From the IMG/VR virus record IMGVR_UViG_3300011116_000169, positions 1 through 48,105 of that record: 48,105 nucleotides of DNA; one strand, given 5' to 3'. Source of the stretch: a virus. The notes under the pieces were generated by a model. The model did no database searches and was not told the origin of the DNA. It saw only the letters and a list, made by a program, of their open reading frames with translations. Below, one piece after another: positions 22,541-32,464 of the stretch; the first letter of the stretch is position 1, and each line of letters starts with the position of its first letter. The position numbers and the translations under genes are program-made.

Positions 22541-25500
22541 GGCTCAATACCGTAAGGCTTCATTCGCTCGATGATTTCATGCTTGAGCATATTTTGTTGC
22601 AGGATGTTCAACCGCAGCAGTTCTTGCTTGTCAATCGGAGGTATATCCATCGTGCGGATCTCATTTGCGCGCTTGCGAATCTTGTCAAGCCTTGACAGTT
22701 GCTGGTTGTAGATAGTGATGGCGCTTTCTACTCCGGGGTTTTCAGCCCTGAACTCAACAGCAGTCGCCCTGTTTGTTTTATTTAAAGTCTTCAGGCGCTC
22801 GTCCAGATCCTTTATTTTTTCTTGGATAGATGTGAATTCTCGCGCATCAACGTTTGACTTCGCTCCAAAGAAAGACCCAAGCAACGCCAAATCGGTCTTT
22901 GGATTAAAAGCTTTTTCGCCTTTGGACAGATCAATCCAGTTGTACGCCATCTCGCCAAGACGAGCAATGCCATCAACATAACTGTTGGTGAAGAAGTACG
23001 CAGAATTTGGAGAAAGATTCCATTCGCCCTTGGTCTTGTTGTACAGCCATGTGGTGAAGTCTTTGTACACCTCTGGGATTCTGTCGCCGCCTGTGAACGC
23101 ATCGCCAAAACGTCGCTGCGTGGCGCTGTTGATTGCCTGCCCGATACCGTTCATGTTCATGATGTATTCAGAAATTGGGCGCAACATCGAGGGCACGACT
23201 GAGTCAAACGCCCATTTAAGTGGTTCTTCAGACGGAGGTATCTTGGAGATAGGAATGGGCAGGAACGAGTCCGTCAAGATAGACCCGACGATGTTACCCA
23301 AGCCGCTCTTAATCGATGTCTGCCCATGTACCATGCCGCCAATTTGTGCGCCGATGGATGGGAACGCGCCAAGACCAAAGCCCCAAGGTATTTGAATAAC
23401 AATGTCTTTGCCGAGGCCGACACTGTCAGGGATATGGAATCGCGCATTGCGAGTCCACTGTTGCATGTTGTCAGACCTGACGGTGTTACGGCTCCATTCG
23501 TCATCTGGAGCCATCATCATTGCCATCATATATGTGGCGTAACCCGCGCCCATGAGCGTGACAGTCATGATCTGCGAATTCAAACGCAGTTCCTTGAAGT
23601 TCTTGATGTATTCTTCTCTGGCTTTGGGGTCGTTCTTAACCGCATCAGGCATGTTTGCCTCTGCGGTAGACAAGAGGGTAAAGGCAGGGGCGGCGGTTTC
23701 AATCGCACGTGTTGCGCTGATCGCGGAAGGCCGGATGAACATATACAACGCGCCAAGCTCACGTCCGTAAGTACCCACCTTTTCAAAGTTGGTCAGGTTC
23801 TTTGTCTCAGCCGCCGCCTGCACGCACGCAGCGTTATACGCCTCAGCGTCCGACATGTTTTCTTTTAGATTCTTCTTGTAGTAATACTCTCTGAACATGG
23901 AGTATGCAGCGGTACGGCTTGTCAATTCAAACATGCTGCTCCATGTGTCAAGCAGTGCGTCGATGCTTTCTTTGGTGTTGGCTACCCAGCCTTTGTTTTT
24001 AAGCTCACGGAGTTTTTCAGCATTTTTCTTGATTGAAAAACTTTGGATGTAGGCGGTTTTGCCACCGTATTTAATCAGCTCAAGCATGTCACGTACAAAC
24101 GGATCTTTCTTGGCGCTATTGAGCATTCGTTGTTGGCTGGTGTTGTCGCCTTTTTCGTTCAATGAAGCAATTTCCCACGCCTTGCCCAAACCGTTTTGTA
24201 GTACGCGCCCCGCCACCATACCAACGTATTTAGGCGCAGACAACGGCCCCATCTTGCCGCCACCAATGTTCCACGCGTTGGTAAACATGTCGGTCACAAA
24301 GTTTTTTGGCGCAAAATTGATGTTGTACCGAGTGTGCTGTGCGCCAATCCAGCCTGTCACGTCATTCATCAAATCCCACAAAGGCTTTTCATCTTTAAAC
24401 GTGTACCGCAACGCTTTCAACAGCTTTTCGTCACGAATGCGCATGATGTCAATAGACCCATCTTCGTTGTAATGGAAGATGTTTGAGCCGCCTTTATATT
24501 TTCCAAAGTCAAAGTTTTCACGCGACGCATGTGGAATATGCTCGACAATTTCGCCGTCAATAACTCCTGTACCGTTTGGATTGTTTTCGCTCTTTGGCAG
24601 CGCATTTTTAACCGCCTGCGAAAAGTCTCGGTTGCCAGCTCTGTTTGCCCCACGATAGGCATCTTGCATCAGTACAAGCAGTGGGTTATCTGAAGTTTTA
24701 AAGCGGCCTTGTGCGGGGTGTTCAACTTCTTGCAGGGCGCTGCCCTTGCCTTCTTTTTGAGTGCCAAATTTACCCTGCCCAATTGTTTCTGGGTCGAGTT
24801 CTTCAACCATGTCATTCTTCGAGATACCTTTAAACGGCAGGTAATGTTTATAGTCATACATGCCGGTGATGTTCTCAACAGGGAATGACCAGTAATTGCC
24901 AATCTTGTTCAGCTCTTTTGTTGCATCTGCCAGCTCTTTTGCGCTGTCAAAAATTTTCATGATGACGTCGCGCTCTGCTTGGGGCAGTGCATCAAACTGT
25001 TCCCTGCGTAGATCTACCTCTTTTTGGTCAATACCCAGCGCGTTGTACAGCGTGTTTTGTTTGTTCAACACTTCTTGTGCGTTTGGCTTTGAGATGTCAA
25101 CACCTTTCATTGCTCTGGCAATGTCTTGACGCGGTGTATATCCTTGGACAGAGGCGTAGTTATTTGCCAGCCATGTCAGTTCTTCCCAAAGTTTCTTACG
25201 CTGGTCTGGGGTCAGATTAACTTGGTGGATGATGCCGGGAATATTTTTACTGCTGTCGCCCAATATTTGCGTGCGTCTGTCAGCAGCAGTGATGTTTTGT
25301 CCTGCAATTTTTTGAGTTTGCTCAAGCGGCACACTTTTTACCCACAGCACTTCACGGCGTTCTGGTTCGTGGAACATTTCCCCAAACATGTGGAAATCGA
25401 TTGAAGCATCTTCAAACGACTTATCTGTCATCTTCATCCAGTCCCCAAACGACTGCTTTAAATTAGTCAGGGGTTGATCAAGGTAATGCGTTATGTACTG

Positions 25501-28500
25501 AAGTTTTTGACCTGTTGCCAACGCCATGTGTTCAGCAAAATTATTGAAGGCATCGTCCATGTTTCGGATGATCTTTCCTCCAAGATCCAACCGACGTTCT
25601 ACGCTACCTGCTTCGTAGGTTGTATCCACAAAAGCCGTGGCTTTATTTCTCCACCCTTGCACTGTGGTGAGATCTTTTACCGCCTTCACAATCTTAGACT
25701 GCGGGTACTCTTTCTCGCTCAGTTCATAAGCTTTGCGGTTGTTAGGGTCGTACATGCCCCCGCTACGCGCCTGCTTCTGTTTGTTCTTCGCTGACAAATC
25801 AGACAAATAAATCGGTTCGGTAGGCACGGATAAGATGTCTTCAAACGCCGCGCTCAACTCCATCATGAAGTTGTTAGACACCATCTGGCCCGGTTTGTAG
25901 CCAACGATACCCGCAATAGCTTTTTTGAACTCTGACCACATCGACTTTTTGCCGGGCATACGGTCAAGGATCTTGTCTTTGCGCAATCCAAAAGCCACGT
26001 CTTGGGCATACTCAACACCCTCGGCATGTAAATCAACTTGAAAAATCTTGTCAGTCAAAGCATAGGCAAGGAACTCGTATGGGTTGTCATAGGCGTTTGG
26101 ATGCCTGCCTTCTAAAGCACCTTTTGTGCTTTTCATGATCGCCAGAATTTGCTCGACGGCTTTGATCTGATATTCAGTCAGTAGCTTCTTCTGTCCCGTC
26201 AAATAAAGATTCATCACCCGCACGCTGGCAGCATGTACCACTTCATGCAAGATGGTTGTATAGGTCAGGCCTTCAGGCGTCACATAGATGATGTCTTCAT
26301 CTGCTTTGTATATAGCCAGATCATCATTTGGCAGGCTGTCTCTTAATTCAATCTTTGTTTTCAGGCCAAGGTTTGCCACCAACTTGGCAACCTGCAAGTA
26401 AATTTTTCGATGTGAAACATCCGCATCTTTTAGTTTTTCAGCAATACCTTCCAGCAGTCCTTTGAGATTGTTATCTTTAATCAACTGCACAAGGTTGTTG
26501 GATAACTGCTCTGATGCTTTTGGCATCTCGCCAGATGTTCTGCTTTGTTTGTCACGCAGCTTCTGGTAATACTCCTGCAACTTTTCAGACTTCTGGCGAA
26601 CCTCATCCTGTATTTTCTGGATGTTTTTATTTTGCGCCTGTTTATCTTTAGAAGATGTTTTGCCGTCTTCGCTGATGATCTGTTGCGCAACTTCGGCAAA
26701 CCCAACGTCTTGTTGCAAACCCGCATTATTGGCTACTGTCTTTAGGTATATGGCTTTTGCAGCATTGGATAAATCTCTCCAAGCAGGGAACTTGAATCCG
26801 TACACTTTCCCTGTGGCATCACGGTTGTCTTCATAGCCTTTGATGAGGCGCTGTTCATCACGATTAAGCGTGCCTTCACCTTCACGGCTTTCAATACCTT
26901 GCTGGCGGCGAAACTCTAAAAGTGCCTTTGCAGCGGCATTGTGTTCTTCAATGGTGTTGTTGCGTATGTTGTCTAGATAGACTTCTTTTTCAACAGGCGT
27001 GATCTCTTTATCCCAATTTGGGAGTTTGTTTTTCATGCCGCCAAGCGACTGCAACTCTTTTTCAGTAGCGGTAATTTCTTCGTTTAACTTGAGCAGTAAC
27101 GCTTCATTGGACGGATCATTTAAATTTTCGTTTTCAAGTTTGTCCTCAGCTTTTTTTCGCTCAGCGTAAAGCTGTTTGAGTTTTTCAGCCAGAGGAGCGC
27201 GGGCATTGTTATGTTCGTCCGCTGCCCTGTTTATTTCTTCGCGTGTAGCGTTGTATTCTTCAACGATAGCATCATCAACTTTTATGTTGGGTAAAGATTT
27301 ACTACGTGATTCTTCAAGCAGACGCTGACGCTCTTGTTCCGCTTGTTTTTCATATTTGCCCGCTAATTGCATGGCGGTTTCAACGCCTACGCCTCTTGGT
27401 GCTGCGGGAGTTACATCTTCTGCCCGCCCCGCGCTTGCTTGCTTACCTTGGTCAATCAGTTTTTGTGTGCTGACATATTTGCCCTTGGCGGGTAGGCCAT
27501 CAGATGTTGGCTTAAACGGTTCTACCCCGTGGGTCTCTTCTAGTCGGTTGAGAAAGTTGAGTTTGTTGTTGATGAGTTTGTTAGCTGCCCCGTCTTCAAT
27601 CAAATTTAAAACTTCATCGCGGCGTCGACTAATTTCGTCTTGGGTTTCTTGGCTTAATGAAGCGAGTTCGACTCGTGCGCCCACGCCAGCTCGAACATCA
27701 CCCTCAGGTGCAGCTGTTCCAGCTCCTCCCACACCTCCGGGCTGATCGATTGGAGTTCCGGGGGCATTGACGTCAGCAGGGGCTGACTCATCCACGCGAG
27801 GGCCTGCTCCACTTGGTGCATTGTCAGTTCCACTTGGCGCTCCTTTACCAGACATTGTGTGCAGAAACCATAATGATTCTTTTACACCAGCAATATCCGC
27901 ATCTACTTTGTCAATTTCTGCTATTAAATCTTTGACTTTTTGTGAACTGTTACTTCGCAGTTTTGGTCTAAAGCCTAAAGCTTCGCGTTTCTTTTCAAGT
28001 TCTTCTAATTCAGTAGTTCTTGCCACGATGCGTTGATCTACAGTCGTCGTAGATTCAGCAGCTTTTGTTTCTGTTGAAGTTGGGGGCGGTGGAGGCGCTT
28101 CTTCCTCTTTTTTGACCCGTGTATCAGCATCTATCAGTGCAAGTTGTTCTGGCGTAGGCTCAAGCGGTTTTACTTTGTCACCTTCAGGTGGGGTGAACAT
28201 ATCTTTGTAGTCTTGCCCTGCACCCTGATCCAAAGCCATCTCGCGCTTGGCTGCGAAACCTTCCCGCGCACCAGCGCCAGCGCCCATGCCAGCGCCAGCC
28301 AATCCTTCCATAGTGCCCTGACTGACAACACCACGCATGGTGGGCACGTCAAAGCCTTCACGTTGCAGCGCAATGTTTTGCGCCAACTGTTCTTGTGCGC
28401 CTTGCGGAAACTCAGTTGCAAACTCTGTCCCTGCTGTAATTGCGCCTTGTTTAATGATGCCGCGCTCAGCGGCTTTCTTGGTTTCTTCTTCTGCGGCAGC

Positions 28501-29415
28501 TTTGACCGCAGCTCTGGCGGCTTCTTTGCCCGTTGCCTGTGTGGCGACAGTTGCTACGGCTTCTTCCGCTGAAACTCGCCCAACAATATCTTTTGCGAGC
28601 TGACGCGCAAGGATAGGCTCCGCACCTGTTCTGGCTCCGACTGCGCCAATCCCCGCGCCAATCAAAATCTGATCTAAGTTCTTGCCGCCATATTCTTGTG
28701 CCTTGACCGCCGCAGCTTCAATCTGCTCGGGTGTCATCTTGGTCTTTTCAGCCAGCACTTGTTTGGTGGCGTCGTAGATTGCGCTCTTAACCGTACCCGC
28801 GCCCATGACTGCGCCTGTACCCAGACCAACGCCCGCAGCTACCAACGGCGCGCCACCTGTCAACGTGGTTACCAAGCCTGCGCCAATCGCGGGAGCCGCA
28901 GTACCCAAAGCGTTAGAAATGACATCAACCGGGGCAACAGCCATTGCTTTTGCGCCCGCAATCACCTGATCGAGAATGCCTTTGTCTTCCGCCTCTTTCA
29001 TGATGCGGGCAATCTCACGGCTGTCTTTCTTGGACTGCGCGCTGTACAGGGCAGCAATCTCGTCTTCTACACCACGAAGAGTTTTAGACACACTTGTGTC
29101 TGCGCCAAAAGCATCCGCCACCATGCGCACGCCTGTGACGAGGCCTGCTCCTACCTTGAGTGGTACATCAGCAAATTGACGTAAAACGCTTTGATCTTCT
29201 GGTCTTGGCTCAGGTGTCTTGGCAGCTGTTGGAACAGCGGCGGGCGTGGGGGTTGGCGTAGCCTTGATACTCAAAGGCATCCACTGATTTTTTATAAGGC
29301 CAAACTTTTCCCCTGTGTCGGGGTTACTAGCAGTCTGAGAAAAAGGAACCCACTCGTTGTCAATCAACGCAAAGCGTTCCCCAGTATCAGGATTGGTAGC
29401 AGTTTGAATCGCCAT
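22537..29415 (-). CDS. Giant polyvalent internal virion protein with HExxH site, 2292 aa
   Basis: Residues 1-48 hold two tandem repeats starting TNPDTGERFALIDNEW and SNPDTGEKFGLIKNQW. Residues about 130-270 are Ala/Gly-rich and hydrophobic. Long charged helical stretches fill 450-1000. A zinc metallopeptidase motif HEVVH is at 1057-1061. The C-terminal part, about 1690-2180 (starting INFAPKNFVTDMFTNAW), resembles LPD38 of large polyvalent proteins. Such proteins are packed in the capsid and ejected with DNA, with enzyme domains acting in the host. Last gene of the late block; converges with the replication operon. Confidence 0.8.
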   Translation of the reverse strand: MAIQTATNPDTGERFALIDNEWVPFSQTASNPDTGEKFGLIKNQWMPLSIKATPTPTPAAVPTAAKTPEPRPEDQSVLRQFADVPLKVGAGLVTGVRMVADAFGADTSVSKTLRGVEDEIAALYSAQSKKDSREIARIMKEAEDKGILDQVIAGAKAMAVAPVDVISNALGTAAPAIGAGLVTTLTGGAPLVAAGVGLGTGAVMGAGTVKSAIYDATKQVLAEKTKMTPEQIEAAAVKAQEYGGKNLDQILIGAGIGAVGARTGAEPILARQLAKDIVGRVSAEEAVATVATQATGKEAARAAVKAAAEEETKKAAERGIIKQGAITAGTEFATEFPQGAQEQLAQNIALQREGFDVPTMRGVVSQGTMEGLAGAGMGAGAGAREGFAAKREMALDQGAGQDYKDMFTPPEGDKVKPLEPTPEQLALIDADTRVKKEEEAPPPPPTSTETKAAESTTTVDQRIVARTTELEELEKKREALGFRPKLRSNSSQKVKDLIAEIDKVDADIAGVKESLWFLHTMSGKGAPSGTDNAPSGAGPRVDESAPADVNAPGTPIDQPGGVGGAGTAAPEGDVRAGVGARVELASLSQETQDEISRRRDEVLNLIEDGAANKLINNKLNFLNRLEETHGVEPFKPTSDGLPAKGKYVSTQKLIDQGKQASAGRAEDVTPAAPRGVGVETAMQLAGKYEKQAEQERQRLLEESRSKSLPNIKVDDAIVEEYNATREEINRAADEHNNARAPLAEKLKQLYAERKKAEDKLENENLNDPSNEALLLKLNEEITATEKELQSLGGMKNKLPNWDKEITPVEKEVYLDNIRNNTIEEHNAAAKALLEFRRQQGIESREGEGTLNRDEQRLIKGYEDNRDATGKVYGFKFPAWRDLSNAAKAIYLKTVANNAGLQQDVGFAEVAQQIISEDGKTSSKDKQAQNKNIQKIQDEVRQKSEKLQEYYQKLRDKQSRTSGEMPKASEQLSNNLVQLIKDNNLKGLLEGIAEKLKDADVSHRKIYLQVAKLVANLGLKTKIELRDSLPNDDLAIYKADEDIIYVTPEGLTYTTILHEVVHAASVRVMNLYLTGQKKLLTEYQIKAVEQILAIMKSTKGALEGRHPNAYDNPYEFLAYALTDKIFQVDLHAEGVEYAQDVAFGLRKDKILDRMPGKKSMWSEFKKAIAGIVGYKPGQMVSNNFMMELSAAFEDILSVPTEPIYLSDLSAKNKQKQARSGGMYDPNNRKAYELSEKEYPQSKIVKAVKDLTTVQGWRNKATAFVDTTYEAGSVERRLDLGGKIIRNMDDAFNNFAEHMALATGQKLQYITHYLDQPLTNLKQSFGDWMKMTDKSFEDASIDFHMFGEMFHEPERREVLWVKSVPLEQTQKIAGQNITAADRRTQILGDSSKNIPGIIHQVNLTPDQRKKLWEELTWLANNYASVQGYTPRQDIARAMKGVDISKPNAQEVLNKQNTLYNALGIDQKEVDLRREQFDALPQAERDVIMKIFDSAKELADATKELNKIGNYWSFPVENITGMYDYKHYLPFKGISKNDMVEELDPETIGQGKFGTQKEGKGSALQEVEHPAQGRFKTSDNPLLVLMQDAYRGANRAGNRDFSQAVKNALPKSENNPNGTGVIDGEIVEHIPHASRENFDFGKYKGGSNIFHYNEDGSIDIMRIRDEKLLKALRYTFKDEKPLWDLMNDVTGWIGAQHTRYNINFAPKNFVTDMFTNAWNIGGGKMGPLSAPKYVGMVAGRVLQNGLGKAWEIASLNEKGDNTSQQRMLNSAKKDPFVRDMLELIKYGGKTAYIQSFSIKKNAEKLRELKNKGWVANTKESIDALLDTWSSMFELTSRTAAYSMFREYYYKKNLKENMSDAEAYNAACVQAAAETKNLTNFEKVGTYGRELGALYMFIRPSAISATRAIETAAPAFTLLSTAEANMPDAVKNDPKAREEYIKNFKELRLNSQIMTVTLMGAGYATYMMAMMMAPDDEWSRNTVRSDNMQQWTRNARFHIPDSVGLGKDIVIQIPWGFGLGAFPSIGAQIGGMVHGQTSIKSGLGNIVGSILTDSFLPIPISKIPPSEEPLKWAFDSVVPSMLRPISEYIMNMNGIGQAINSATQRRFGDAFTGGDRIPEVYKDFTTWLYNKTKGEWNLSPNSAYFFTNSYVDGIARLGEMAYNWIDLSKGEKAFNPKTDLALLGSFFGAKSNVDAREFTSIQEKIKDLDERLKTLNKTNRATAVEFRAENPGVESAITIYNQQLSRLDKIRKRANEIRTMDIPPIDKQELLRLNILQQNMLKHEIIERMKPYGIEP

Positions 29416-29417
29416 TT

Positions 29418-32060
29418 TTAATCCAGTTTAGCGCCGGGAGGAAGGGCAGGCATACTCTTGTGGGCATTGTCGCCTTTTACTCTTGGTTTGTTTCCGGGCG
29501 CAGCAGCAGGGGGACTCATGCCAATTTCTTGTTTGACAAAACTCAACGTGGATTCCGCCTCTCGCCTCATTGCTTCGTGGCTCTTTTGTATTTTGTCAAG
29601 TTCAGCCTTAGCTGCTGAAGCTCGTCCTTTAACTGCATCGCTGTCGCCCACCAAGGCTGCATCAGCCAATAGATTTTGATAGGAGGCGGAACTTATGGAG
29701 TTTGCAATCTTTGCTTCCACATTAGTTTGCAGCGTAGTAGCGGCATTGAGTTTGGCTAACTGATTGGTTTTGTCCTGAACATCACGAGACCCTCTTGAAA
29801 CGCTAGCGCGTATTCTTTCCGCTTCCAAAGCGGTCTTGTTAACAGAATCTTGCAAATCTTTGCGCATATTTTCAATGCGCTCGTCACGAGCAGCTTCACG
29901 TTTTTCTTTGGCAAGATCGATTGCTTCCTGACGTTTATCTTTGGCAAGATCCCTTGCTTTTTCACGTTCATCTTTACGCAGGCCTTGGGCTTCCTGCTCT
30001 TGGATTTTAAGCATCTCCATAGTAAGGGCTTGTGTTTTTTCTGCCCATTTGTTTTTCACAGCAGTAGCAGCCTCATAGTCACCTTTCTTTTCAAGACGTG
30101 TGGCTTCATCAAGTCCAGCAATTGACTTGTCAATTTCCATGCGAAGTCGCTTGGCGTCTTTTTCGTCAGAGATAAGTGTTGGGATTGTTTCTCTGACTGA
30201 AGCCAAACCAGCCGCCAAAGTTGGGCCGGGAGTTGAACCCCAGCGCCCAAAGAATTCAGCCAACCGCATATAACGCGTGCGCTTGGCTTCATCTTCTGCG
30301 TTGGCGCGCTCCGCCATAAGTTTTGCGCGGTAATCTTGATTCGGAGCTTCGATGCCCGCTGCTTTTTTAGCTTCCTGTATTTCAGTTATCCGATTTGCCA
30401 AAGGCACGGCTGCTTCTTTGGCGGCTTCAATTTGCGAAGCTTTCATCAGCGGAGTAAGGTCTGTTGCGCCTTGAATTGCTTCGGCAACTGTTTGTGGAAT
30501 GGGAGGCGCAGCGGGGGCAGGGGCTGGCTGCACAGTTTGCTGTGGCAACGGCGTTTGAGGAGCAGGGGTTGTTGGGTTCTCCGTCACCGCTCCACTTGGA
30601 CGTGGTGCAGCCATCAAAATACCTTGCCCTCTACGAGATTCTTCATCGTCGGCTGGCGCTACCACTGCATCTTTACTACCTTTTGCAAACGCTACGATGC
30701 CGCCACCAGCCAAGCCGGGGCCTCGCTCCATTTGACGTTCACGCAAAATGCGTTGAGCCATGCGCTTGATAGACGGACTTGTGGATTCTCTGAGTTGTTT
30801 TTGCAAACTCTCGTTATCCATGTTCTCCAGATCGCTTTCAACTTCGCCGCCCACACCGTAAGACATGATGCCGCCTTTGGCGTATTCTTTAATGACGCCG
30901 CCTTCTGCCTTGAACGCGTTGTACAAAGATGCACCTGCGCCAGCCGCGCCGATTGCCTGCGTCATAGCGTTGGGTGCTGCCGCGTATTGTTGCGTAGTCT
31001 GTGCCTGCATAGGTAAGCCACGGAGCATGTTGGACATCGTGCCCAACTGCATGAGCGGGTACTGCTGCGCATTGGCGTAGTCCTGCATTGCTTGGTTGAT
31101 CTTTTGCTGCTCCAACGCTTGTTGCTGTGCGCCAGTAACGTTCTGAAGGTTGTAAATACCTTGTTGCGCGCCAAGCTGCTGTTGCCCAAGATTGGCAAGG
31201 TTCTGCGCGCCTGACATAGCTTGACCATAACCAGTCTGTTGCGCACCAATGCCTGCGCCAACGCCCTGCATACCAGCTTGCATACCTTGGAGTCCAAGAT
31301 TTGCGCCATACTGTTGGGCTTGCTGTGCTTGTTGGAAAGCGGACTGAAGCCCAGTAGCTTGGATATCGCCTTTTTGAAGCGCTAAATTACGCGCAGCTTC
31401 AGCATCGGTGATTGCTTGACGAGAACCACCAAATGCGCCGGATTTAACTGCCTGCGCGTTACGGCCTGTTGTTGCAATATCTGCTTGTCGTTGAGCTTCA
31501 CGCTGTTGAATATCCACCACATTCTGCATGTAGGGGGACATGTAAGCTTGCATGGCGTATGGGTTTGTTGCTTGTTGAGCGTAACGGTTACCCGCCCCTG
31601 CCGCTTCGTATCCCATGCCCGCCAAACCGACACCTTGACCAGCTGTACCCAACTGACCCATGATGCCTTGTCCAGTGAGGCCCAACGCTTGGTTATATTG
31701 CTCAGGCGTTTGCATTCTTGCAATGCCTTGCTGGGCTTGAGTTTGTAAAGGTTGAAACCCAGCAATTGCTTTGCTGGGGTCATATGAAATTTGATTGCCT
31801 TCTGTGTCGTATGTACCCCCGTATGCTTTATACGGTTGGAAGCCAGTTATGTCAAAGCCCCCTTCCGCAGTAGGAGTGCCTTGGAACAATTGCTTTTGCG
31901 TAGCGCCAAGCATTGTCTCGACGTACGGCTTTGCATACTCAGGGATGTTTGTTGAGTAATTGGTCGATGATGTTTGTTGCTGCCCACCGCCACCACCACC
32001 GCCCATGCTCATGTACCCACTCAAAGGGAGCAATTTTCTTTTTGCGTCGAGTAAATTCAT
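29418..32060 (-). CDS. Internal virion/ejection-like protein, 880 aa
   Basis: N-terminus has poly-Gly and poly-Gln (GGGGGGGQQQ), then TNIPEYAKPYVE, a start common in phage internal virion proteins. Residues 110-370 are Gln/Ala/Gly-rich. Two GG-hydrophobic motifs occur, AKGGIMSYGVGG and GGGIVAFAKGS, then a Pro-rich linker and a long coiled coil near 560-850 (EKREAARDERIENMRKDL). Start overlaps the previous gene. Likely ejected or forms part of the DNA-delivery channel. Confidence 0.7.
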   Translation of the reverse strand: MNLLDAKRKLLPLSGYMSMGGGGGGGQQQTSSTNYSTNIPEYAKPYVETMLGATQKQLFQGTPTAEGGFDITGFQPYKAYGGTYDTEGNQISYDPSKAIAGFQPLQTQAQQGIARMQTPEQYNQALGLTGQGIMGQLGTAGQGVGLAGMGYEAAGAGNRYAQQATNPYAMQAYMSPYMQNVVDIQQREAQRQADIATTGRNAQAVKSGAFGGSRQAITDAEAARNLALQKGDIQATGLQSAFQQAQQAQQYGANLGLQGMQAGMQGVGAGIGAQQTGYGQAMSGAQNLANLGQQQLGAQQGIYNLQNVTGAQQQALEQQKINQAMQDYANAQQYPLMQLGTMSNMLRGLPMQAQTTQQYAAAPNAMTQAIGAAGAGASLYNAFKAEGGVIKEYAKGGIMSYGVGGEVESDLENMDNESLQKQLRESTSPSIKRMAQRILRERQMERGPGLAGGGIVAFAKGSKDAVVAPADDEESRRGQGILMAAPRPSGAVTENPTTPAPQTPLPQQTVQPAPAPAAPPIPQTVAEAIQGATDLTPLMKASQIEAAKEAAVPLANRITEIQEAKKAAGIEAPNQDYRAKLMAERANAEDEAKRTRYMRLAEFFGRWGSTPGPTLAAGLASVRETIPTLISDEKDAKRLRMEIDKSIAGLDEATRLEKKGDYEAATAVKNKWAEKTQALTMEMLKIQEQEAQGLRKDEREKARDLAKDKRQEAIDLAKEKREAARDERIENMRKDLQDSVNKTALEAERIRASVSRGSRDVQDKTNQLAKLNAATTLQTNVEAKIANSISSASYQNLLADAALVGDSDAVKGRASAAKAELDKIQKSHEAMRREAESTLSFVKQEIGMSPPAAAPGNKPRVKGDNAHKSMPALPPGAKLD

Positions 32061-32464
32061 AATTTAATCCTCATCACTTGGTGGGTGTTTTCCAACCCCA
32101 TCTTCTCGTACATTTGCACCAGCGTGCCTCTCGCCCAGCACTGCGCTTTGGTCGCTCCAAATGCGCGCATCCATTGCTTTGCTTCTTCAAAAACATGATC
32201 TCGCACAATTCCTTTGCCGCCCATCAGGTTTACATGAGCTACGCGTTCGCGCGGATAATCTATGAACTCCACAGTCACTGCGCCTGTGATACCTTCATTG
32301 GGTTCTTCCCACACTAAAAGGTATATGTGACCAGTACGAACTTGATACTCCACCTGCTCAATTGTCAACGCTTCAGGTTCAAGATCAATTGCTTTTTGCA
32401 AAAGGGGCGCAGCAATAGGCCAAACCTGTGGCAATTCATTTGGGCGAATTTGGTAAAGCGGCAT
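32057..32464 (-). CDS. GNAT-fold-like protein, 135 aa
   Basis: The layout matches a GNAT acetyltransferase: N-terminal strand and helices, a central VTVEFIDY strand, the RVAHVNLMGGKG turn where acetyl-CoA binding would lie, then ATKAQCWARGTLVQMYEKMGLENTHQVMRIKL, the usual C-terminal helix-strand. The classic Q/RxxGxG/A motif is weak, so it may be a non-enzymatic relative. Sits between internal virion genes. Confidence 0.6.
   Translation of the reverse strand: MPLYQIRPNELPQVWPIAAPLLQKAIDLEPEALTIEQVEYQVRTGHIYLLVWEEPNEGITGAVTVEFIDYPRERVAHVNLMGGKGIVRDHVFEEAKQWMRAFGATKAQCWARGTLVQMYEKMGLENTHQVMRIKL

Noticed and set aside
27769-27785. Palindrome GTCAGC-AGGG-GCTGAC in the giant virion gene
   Set aside because: Centre resembles the hairpin element but lacks CCAGC arms; it lies in a low-complexity Ala/Pro coding region.
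30336-31016. 226-residue frame on the plus strand opposite the 880-aa virion gene
   Set aside because: Shadow of a repetitive, biased coding sequence; no ribosome site or recognisable domain.
31757-31780. Hairpin CCCAGCAA/TTGCTGGG inside the 880-aa virion gene, like the early hairpin elements
   Set aside because: Longer stem, other flanks, no GTTAA tail, read on the minus strand as DPSKAIAGF; it may be chance, so it is not counted in the family.
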